Positions 45,010 through 50,710 of a stretch of 50,710 nt of DNA are shown here, in pieces (the first letter of the stretch is position 1; each line of letters opens with the position of its first letter). This DNA is from DATAMF01 sp964472565 (GTDB lineage Bacteria > Chloroflexota > Anaerolineae > Aggregatilineales > Aggregatilineaceae). The notes beneath the pieces were generated by a model. That model was not told where the DNA came from. It searched no databases and saw nothing but the letters and a program-made list of their open reading frames with translations. Made by a program: the position numbers and the translations under genes. The stretch is taken from the NCBI GenBank assembly GCA_964472565.1, contig CAYYNB010000020.1, forward strand, positions 1-50,710. Reading direction: 5' to 3'.

Positions 45010-45987
45010 ATGCGCCGTGTGATCTGGTATGTGCTGCTCGCCGGGATTGGAACGGTGTTCGCGGAAGGGCTGTCATGGAATACGCCCCTCGTCTGGATTT
45101 CGCCGCTGGTGCCGCTGATTTATGGGCTGCACTACGCCCTGATCGTGGATTTTCTGCTGCGCCGCTGCGCACTGACGATCCCCGCGCTGGCGGTGGGCGG
45201 GTTGGTCCTCGGATTGGGTACCGAAAGCCTGATGACCAAAGTGATCTGGAATCCCCCCTGGGACGGCGCGGACGATATGCCGAGCATTTTAGGCCTGCGC
45301 GTGTTTGCGGTGTTCTGGGTGTGCGCGACATGGCATGTCTGGATGAGCACGGCGATCCCACTGGCGCTGGCTTTTCGCTCGTTTGGACACGCCGATCTGC
45401 TCTCGGATCGTGCCGCCCGCCGGATTCTGCTGCTCCTCCCCCTGACGATGGGCGTGATGGTTGCGATCAATCAAACTTTCCCCTGGTGGATCATTCCGGC
45501 GATGGTCGCCAACGGGGCCGGGATTCTCGTGTTGGCGTGGCTGTACCAGCGGTGGGGGGCACCCAGCGAATTGACGATGACGCGCGCCGCCCGTGTGATG
45601 GTCGGGATCGTGCTGGTGGCGCTCTATGCGCTGCTGCTGAATGAGCGCCCGGAGGCGTGGCCGAGCGTCGGACCGTTCATTTTGGGGATGGCGCTGTTGG
45701 TGGGGAGTCTCGCGCTGTTCTGGCGCGTGGCCGAACGGGATGCCGGAGCCATGCCCGGCCCCGGCCCGGTGCGTTACGACGGGCGCGCCTTGGCTCGCTA
45801 CCTCGTGTATTTTAGTGTGGTCGGTGCGCTGAGTATGGCTCTCGCCGCGCTGCTCAGTGTGGTGAGTCTGGTGATTGCGGTGCTGATCATAACGATCACT
45901 TCCCTGGTCAGCACGGCCTATCTGCTGCGGCTGGGGTGGCCCAACCGCCGTATTTTTCGGCTTAGTTGGCGCGGCGCAGGCGGGTGA
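45010..45987 (+). CDS. Polytopic membrane protein of unknown function
   Basis: A 325-residue, GC-rich, very hydrophobic protein with about eight or nine membrane helices, for instance ALTIPALAVGGLVLGLG and SMALAALLSVVSLVIAVLII. AAAGGTAA precedes the ATG. I see no transporter motif. Confidence 0.65.
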   Translation: MRRVIWYVLLAGIGTVFAEGLSWNTPLVWISPLVPLIYGLHYALIVDFLLRRCALTIPALAVGGLVLGLGTESLMTKVIWNPPWDGADDMPSILGLRVFAVFWVCATWHVWMSTAIPLALAFRSFGHADLLSDRAARRILLLLPLTMGVMVAINQTFPWWIIPAMVANGAGILVLAWLYQRWGAPSELTMTRAARVMVGIVLVALYALLLNERPEAWPSVGPFILGMALLVGSLALFWRVAERDAGAMPGPGPVRYDGRALARYLVYFSVVGALSMALAALLSVVSLVIAVLIITITSLVSTAYLLRLGWPNRRIFRLSWRGAGG

Positions 45988-46107
45988 GGTCTAGCGCGGC
46001 GGCGCGAAATTCGCTTTGACGCTATCCTAATTTCTATGAGGCCGTGTTTCGGATACATGCGCCGTCGTTCGGGCTAAGGTATCCCCCGCAGCAGAATAAG
46101 GAAAATT

Positions 46108-46809
46108 ATGGATTTCAACCGTGATTTTGAGGAAGACTCTAATTTTATTTTTATAATGGGGCTTTTATCACTTATCAGCTATATAATTTTTCTTTTGGTA
46201 TCAAATGGTCTTTATAACCCCTTGTTTAGGTCCCGTTTTTGGCTAACCGTTGACGCCTGGCAAAGCAACGATCACATTGTATTCAATGCATACCTGCCCT
46301 CTTGTGTCAGGTTTTCGACCACTGTTACCTCAGATAATCTCCACTTAGAGGGCGAATGTGCCCCCTATCTTCCGGCGTTTTCCGAATTGAATATGAATAC
46401 AACACAGCTTCAGAAGCAATTTGGTAACATCCAGCAAATAATTGCATCCCCCGATGGAACAAGGCTCGCCCTAGTAACTCGAACAGTTCGGAATAAGCCC
46501 CCTTTACGTGATCAAAATTTATATGTTGTTGAGACATCAACCGGTCAAATTATTAATGAAGTAGAAGGAACAGAATTATTGAGACAAAATAACATACACA
46601 TCCTATTTTTTACTACGACAATAGCCTATATGGAAAAAGTAGCATTTTTACTTCTATTTTTGCTGGTTTCATGTAGTGTATGGAGGATATCAAGGGATAA
46701 GGCAAGAATCTGGAAGGCTGTGTTACCTATTATATTTGTTCTTTTCGTTTTGACATCGTGTTACATAGTTAGCGTTATTCTTTATGGATTAAAATGGTCG
46801 AGTTCATAG
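46108..46809 (+). CDS. AT-rich membrane protein with a propeller-like segment
   Basis: A 233-residue protein with one N-terminal helix (about 14-34) and two C-terminal helices (VAFLLLFLLVSCSVW; AVLPIIFVLFVLTSCYIV). The outside part has a single propeller-like segment (IIASPDGTRLALVT ... LYVVETSTGQI). The low GC content and codon use differ from the neighbours, suggesting acquisition. ATAAGGAAA precedes the ATG. The function is unknown. Confidence 0.6.
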   Translation: MDFNRDFEEDSNFIFIMGLLSLISYIIFLLVSNGLYNPLFRSRFWLTVDAWQSNDHIVFNAYLPSCVRFSTTVTSDNLHLEGECAPYLPAFSELNMNTTQLQKQFGNIQQIIASPDGTRLALVTRTVRNKPPLRDQNLYVVETSTGQIINEVEGTELLRQNNIHILFFTTTIAYMEKVAFLLLFLLVSCSVWRISRDKARIWKAVLPIIFVLFVLTSCYIVSVILYGLKWSSS

Positions 46810-46960
46810 GCTAATTATATAATACCCGTACATACCAGCCACGCTCCGTTCGGGGCGGCATATTCACCCCCATCGTATCGTCCAGCCCGGTCCGCTTTTG
46901 CCCTCATGAATGGGACCGCATACACTAGACATCCATCGTCACAGTCCAGGAGATAAGCAT

Positions 46961-47431
46961 ATGATTTCACGTCGGATCACGCTGTTCATCTTTTCGTGTA
47001 TGTTCATCCTTCAAACGCTGGTGAACCAGGGCGTGAAATTGTCTCCGTTCCAGTGGGTTATGCTGGCCTTGTCCGCGAGTATGGTGGGCCGGGCGACAGC
47101 TTACCTTGCGATTTTGGAATGGTTCCGCGCGCCGTTTGTCGTCACGGTTCCGCACTCGTCCGGCGCAGGCGAAGACAACCTCCCCCGGTGGTCCACCGGC
47201 GCACGTTCGGCGGTGGCGGAACTGATCTGCTGTCCGGTCTGTTCCGGGACATGGGCAGCGGGCATTATCTTAGCCCTCTACAAGTACATCCCGGAATGGG
47301 GCGAAGCCATTATGATCATGTTATCGGCGGCGTCCCTGGCGTGGCTGCTGACCTATGTCACCCAGTTGGTAGAGTGGAAAACCCACGCGGAGCGGGAACA
47401 GGCGGGCCTGATGAATCGCCACAACGACTGA
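46961..47431 (+). CDS. DUF1360-like membrane protein
   Basis: A 156-residue protein with four hydrophobic segments and the motif AELICCPVCSGTWAAGIILA, matching the conserved Cys-containing helix of DUF1360 proteins. CAGGAGAT precedes the ATG at 46961. The role of the family is unknown. Confidence 0.75.
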   Translation: MISRRITLFIFSCMFILQTLVNQGVKLSPFQWVMLALSASMVGRATAYLAILEWFRAPFVVTVPHSSGAGEDNLPRWSTGARSAVAELICCPVCSGTWAAGIILALYKYIPEWGEAIMIMLSAASLAWLLTYVTQLVEWKTHAEREQAGLMNRHND

Positions 47432-47529
47432 ACCTCCCGTCTGGCTCCCAATGGTTCGCGGTGGTCTGGCAAATTTGGGGAATCTGAGTATCATGAGTTC
47501 AATCTTTTCGCGCAGCAAGGATATTTCGC

Positions 47530-48249
47530 ATGACACTTCTACTCTACCAGACCGACAGTTATCTACAAGCCTTCGATGCAACCGTGACCGCCCACGATGC
47601 GGACAACAACGGCGTGATCCTGGATCGCAGCGCCTTTTATCCCGGCGGGGGCGGCCAACCCGCGGATCGCGGCACGCTCACGGCGGACGGTATCACGTAT
47701 GTCGTCACGCGGGCCAAAAAGATCGGGCCGGACGTCGTGCATTTCATCGAGGGCGCGCTGCCGCCAGTTGGCGCGACGGTTCACGGCCAGATCGATTGGG
47801 AGCGCCGCTACCAACTGATGCGCACCCATACCGCCATGCATATTCTGTGCGGCGTGGTCTTCCGCGATTACGGCGCGTCGGTCACGGGCGGCGATATGGA
47901 CCCGCTGGCCGGGCGGATGGATTTCGAATTCGAGACGATGCAAAAGGAACTCGTCAGCGCCATTCAGGAAGCGGTCAACCGTGAAGTGGCCGCCGCCCGC
48001 GACGTGCGAGTCGCCATTTTGCCGCGCGAAGAAGCGTTTCAAATCCCCGATCTGATCCGCACCAAAATCAACCTGCTGCCCGAAGGGATTCCCGACGTGC
48101 GCACGATTGAGATCGTCGGACTGGATTTGCAGGCCGACGGCGGCACGCATGTCGCCAATACCTCCGAAGTCGGCGCGATGCGGATCGTGGATTATAAGAG
48201 CAAGGGCAAGATCAATAAGCGGATTTATGTCGAGATTGGTGCTGGATAA
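47530..48249 (+). CDS. Alanyl-tRNA editing protein (AlaX-like)
   Basis: A 239-residue free-standing editing protein that hydrolyses mischarged Ser- or Gly-tRNA(Ala). It has FYPGGGGQPADRG near residue 37, HTAMH (100-104) and QADGGTHVANTSEVG (201-215). The third zinc ligand is usually Cys in CGGTH; here D203 takes its place, and H207 stays. That may be a family variant. It lacks the AlaRS catalytic domains, as expected of AlaX. Confidence 0.85.
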   Translation: MTLLLYQTDSYLQAFDATVTAHDADNNGVILDRSAFYPGGGGQPADRGTLTADGITYVVTRAKKIGPDVVHFIEGALPPVGATVHGQIDWERRYQLMRTHTAMHILCGVVFRDYGASVTGGDMDPLAGRMDFEFETMQKELVSAIQEAVNREVAAARDVRVAILPREEAFQIPDLIRTKINLLPEGIPDVRTIEIVGLDLQADGGTHVANTSEVGAMRIVDYKSKGKINKRIYVEIGAG

Positions 48250-48287
48250 GCGCGGCGAGGACCGCGCACCAAACGGGAGAGAAAATT

Positions 48288-48932
48288 ATGTTAGTCAAAG
48301 ATGTCATGAGTTTGAATCCTGTGACAGTCACGCCGGAGATGACGCATAAGCAGGCCTCCGAGTTGATGCACGAACACAGCATCCATCACCTGCCCGTGCT
48401 GGATAAAAATGGGGCGGTGATCGGGATCGTGGTGGAAGAAGACCTGCTCAAAGCGCAGCCGTCGCCCGCTACGACGCTCAGTATCTACGAGATTCATTCG
48501 CTGCTGTCCAGGTTGCAGATCAAGCAGTTGATGATTTCCCCGGCGCTGACCATCCAACCCGATTACCCGCTGGAAGAAGCGGCGGCGGTCATGCTGAAGC
48601 ACGATATTGGCTGTCTGCCGGTGGTCGAGCATAATAAACTGGTGGGCATCATCACGGATACGGATATTTTCCGCGCGCTGACCCGGCTGTTGGGCGGCGG
48701 CAAAGAAGGCGCACGCTTTACGCTGCGCGTCCCCGATCAGCCCGGCATTCTGGCGCAGGTGGCCCAGGCGGTGGCGAACGCGGGCGGCAATATCGTCAGC
48801 GCGACCACGTGGTTTGACAAGGAAGGCCGGGGGTATATCAGCATCAAGGAACACGGCGCGACCTTCGAGCAGCTCAAAAAAGGGTTGAGCAGTGTGCCGG
48901 GCGAACTGATCGATCTGCGCGAAAAGCTGTAA
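48288..48932 (+). CDS. CBS-pair plus ACT domain protein
   Basis: A 214-residue regulatory protein: CBS 1 (about 1-55, MLVKDVMSLNPVTVTP), CBS 2 (about 79-135, MISPALTIQPDYPLEEAA) and a C-terminal ACT domain (about 143-214, FTLRVPDQPGILAQVAQAVA). It likely senses adenine nucleotides and small metabolites, as in AcuB-like proteins. GGGAGAG precedes the start. It lies 38 bp after alaX and may be co-transcribed. Confidence 0.88.
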   Translation: MLVKDVMSLNPVTVTPEMTHKQASELMHEHSIHHLPVLDKNGAVIGIVVEEDLLKAQPSPATTLSIYEIHSLLSRLQIKQLMISPALTIQPDYPLEEAAAVMLKHDIGCLPVVEHNKLVGIITDTDIFRALTRLLGGGKEGARFTLRVPDQPGILAQVAQAVANAGGNIVSATTWFDKEGRGYISIKEHGATFEQLKKGLSSVPGELIDLREKL

Positions 48933-48938
48933 TGTTTT

Positions 48939-48967
48939 GGGGCGAGGTTTGTAAGGGCAATTGCCCC
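48939..48967 (+). terminator. GGGCAATTGCCC hairpin
   Basis: A perfect palindrome GGGCAATTGCCC (48955-48966) lies within an outer GGGGC...GCCCC pairing, just after the CBS-ACT stop. It is related to the repeat at 40575. Confidence 0.4.
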
Positions 48968-49042
48968 TGAAAAATCACCGTTCGCCTGCCGCCTGACCAC
49001 CTCTCAACCTACGCGGGCGCAAAGGATCGTACAATAGAGGCT

Positions 49043-50710
49043 ATGAAAAAATGGTGCTGGATTATAGTGGTGGTGGCGGCGCTGACGGGGTGCAGTCTGC
49101 AAGTCGATTCCCCGGAGACGCCGACGGTAGTGGCTTCGCCCACGCGCGACGAAACCGCGATTGCGCTTCAATGGACGAGCACGCCATCCCGCACGCCTAC
49201 GGATCACCCTACCGCCACCGATACCCTCACGCGGACGCCCACGCCAACCAGCACCGCGAGTGCTACGCCGACTCCGACGGATACCGCCACCGGGACGGCT
49301 ACCGATCAGCCCACCGCGACGGATACGCGAACGCCAACCGCGACCTATACGCCGACTGACACACCGACGCTCACGCGCACACCGAGCCATACCCCGACGG
49401 ATCGCCCGACCGTCACGAGCACCTGGACGCGCACGCCGAGCCGCACCCCGACAGAACGTCCCACAATGACGAATACCTGGACGCGGACACCAACTCCGGC
49501 TCCGTCTGACACCGCGATCCCCACCGCCACGCCGTTCCCGACGCTGATCGCCAGCCCGACCTCCTCGATCACACCGTTTCCGACGCTGACGCCCAACCAG
49601 ACGGCAACCTGGCAGGCGGACAATGGGATTGTCCCGACGCGCACGCCCGGCGGAATGTATACCCTCGCGCCCAGCAATACGCCGCCCGCCTTCCCAACGT
49701 TGACGCCGCCCGGCACGTTTTACGATCCGAACGCGCCGCCGCTTGACAGTGGAAACCTGCCGGTGATCCCCACGTCGGAGAGCGGCCCGGTGGGGGGTGC
49801 TGCCGCGCTGCCGGAACAGGGATCGGTTATTATCAGTTATGCGGGGCAGGTCGTGCCGCTGCTGAATTTTGTCCCCAACGCACAGCAGGCCCCGGCGGTC
49901 CCGATGGCGCAGGGCACGGTGTTTTCGGTCGGCCCCACCGGACAGGTCGCCGCCGCATCGGGCGCGGGCGGATTTATGTACGTGAACGGATCGCCGGTTG
50001 TCGTCTCACCCGCCAGCGTCTACGGCGTGAATCCTAACCTGACCTACGCCGATCTCGTCTGGTCGCCGGATGGCCGTTATCTGGCGTTCCGCATCGATGC
50101 CGCCAATACCGCCGACAGCAGCGCGATCAATTCGGGCATCTGGGTGTACGATACGGGCACGGGGCAGTCGTGGCAGGTGTTCCGCACCACCTATACAGGC
50201 CAGACCGCCCAACAGCATGAACAGCGTACCCCGCTGGCGATGCGCTGGTCGCCTAACAGCGTGGTGCTGCTGCTCACCGTCTCGACGCCAATGGGGATCG
50301 CGAACGTGCCCATTGATGCCCTGTCGGACATCAACCAGACCGGGAATCCGTATGTCAATAACCTGAATTATGCCGACGCGACGTTCGCCCCCGACGGGAC
50401 GATCATCGTCAGCGGCCCGCAGTGGGGCGCGCTGAGCGTGATTGGCCGCGTCGATCTGAACCTGAACTGGGCCTATACCGAATACCAGAATCAGGCCGCC
50501 AACGGACTCACTATGCGCTTCGCCACGCAGTTGAACGACGGCTGGATCGCGTTTTTGGGCGGTCCCACGCCGGACGCTTTCGCGCTGTATCTGGTGCCCG
50601 CCGCGCAGGGCATGACTCCGTCGCCCGTCTCCACGTTTATCACCGGGCAGATTGCCGCCGCCGAGTGGAATACCGCGCGTTCGGCAGTGCTCGTTACCGT
50701 CCAGACGCCG
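49043..50710 (+). CDS. Thr/Pro-rich lipoprotein with TolB-like domain (runs off right edge)
   Basis: The frame is open from the ATG at 49043 (AGAGG upstream) for 556 codons to the window end without a stop. The signal peptide ends with lipobox LTGC (residues 13-16). A long Thr/Pro/Ser-rich linker (about 30-200), built of T-P-T and T-x-T units with repeated TSTWTRTPSRTPT-like phrases, is followed by a TolB/WD40-like propeller (from about 265, VWSPDGRYLAF). It is probably an anchored surface protein with an extended, possibly glycosylated stalk. The C terminus is not seen. Confidence 0.85.
   Translation, partial: MKKWCWIIVVVAALTGCSLQVDSPETPTVVASPTRDETAIALQWTSTPSRTPTDHPTATDTLTRTPTPTSTASATPTPTDTATGTATDQPTATDTRTPTATYTPTDTPTLTRTPSHTPTDRPTVTSTWTRTPSRTPTERPTMTNTWTRTPTPAPSDTAIPTATPFPTLIASPTSSITPFPTLTPNQTATWQADNGIVPTRTPGGMYTLAPSNTPPAFPTLTPPGTFYDPNAPPLDSGNLPVIPTSESGPVGGAAALPEQGSVIISYAGQVVPLLNFVPNAQQAPAVPMAQGTVFSVGPTGQVAAASGAGGFMYVNGSPVVVSPASVYGVNPNLTYADLVWSPDGRYLAFRIDAANTADSSAINSGIWVYDTGTGQSWQVFRTTYTGQTAQQHEQRTPLAMRWSPNSVVLLLTVSTPMGIANVPIDALSDINQTGNPYVNNLNYADATFAPDGTIIVSGPQWGALSVIGRVDLNLNWAYTEYQNQAANGLTMRFATQLNDGWIAFLGGPTPDAFALYLVPAAQGMTPSPVSTFITGQIAAAEWNTARSAVLVTVQTP

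Noticed and set aside
49200..49500. Repeat-rich stretch that could be taken for a CRISPR or tandem array
   Set aside because: The repeats are in-frame Thr/Pro codons of one protein without regular spacers.
49345..49716. Leftward frame of 123 codons rich in Gly and Val
   Set aside because: It is the antisense shadow of the Thr/Pro-rich linker of the 49043 lipoprotein; the composition follows from ACG/CCG repeats.

Overview
The window reads as chromosomal DNA of a GC-rich bacterium, most likely a member of the Chloroflexota (Anaerolineae-like). This placement is inference from gene content: many secreted or lipid-anchored beta-propeller (WD40/TolB-like) proteins, SH3-plus-SGNH proteins, a Thr/Pro-rich lipoprotein, DUF433/DUF5615 pairs and a two-gene FeoB. 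There is no rRNA, tRNA, CRISPR array or recognisable transposase. Genes lie on both strands in short operons, usually with clear Shine-Dalgarno sequences and GC-rich intergenic hairpins.

Layout. 0.1-4.7 kb: a serine hydrolase, a secreted PPC/LamG-like protein, a DUF433-DUF5615 pair and a small propeller protein. 4.7-8.4 kb: oligoendopeptidase F, a nucleotidyltransferase and an aldo/keto reductase. 8.7-15.5 kb: a 14-blade WD40 protein, a HicB-like/XRE pair whose 3' ends overlap, an SH3-Excalibur protein, an SH3-SGNH protein and a zinc metalloprotease. 15.6-18.3 kb: an ABBA-type aromatic prenyltransferase behind an AT-rich promoter region, and a monooxygenase-like gene broken by one amber codon. 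18.3-25.8 kb: mostly metabolic hydrolases, Uma2, a second SH3-SGNH protein, a lipoprotein and a metallophosphoesterase. 26.0-28.5 kb: feoA, feoB GTPase and feoB permease behind a promoter carrying a DtxR-like box. 28.6-34.5 kb: a pRiA4b-ORF3-like protein, then MarR with a heterodimeric ABC exporter. 34.5-37.3 kb: small accessory genes, including a second DUF433-DUF5615 pair and a possible toxin/immunity remnant. 37.4-42.5 kb: a membrane Fe-S (HdrD-like) oxidoreductase, a WYL regulator and two tandem VOC genes. 42.6-50.7 kb: secreted PPC proteins, membrane proteins, an alanyl-tRNA editing protein, a CBS-ACT protein and a large lipoprotein that runs off the right edge.

The most unusual signals are these. 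(1) The 3' ends of three neighbouring genes (feoB, the HdrD-like gene and the WYL regulator) each recur 0.5-1.1 kb away as a non-functional tail echo. A single gene sits between original and echo, and the differences are mainly synonymous. This looks like cargo genes entering through gene tails from a related genome. (2) An NphB-like prenyltransferase is present outside its usual actinobacterial and fungal setting. (3) An identical 19-bp tandem site (two copies of GCGTGACC, 11-bp period) lies upstream of two paralogous secreted-protein genes 41 kb apart. (4) Two SGNH-like proteins share Cys where the catalytic Ser is expected. All functional statements come from reading motifs by eye; no database search was run.
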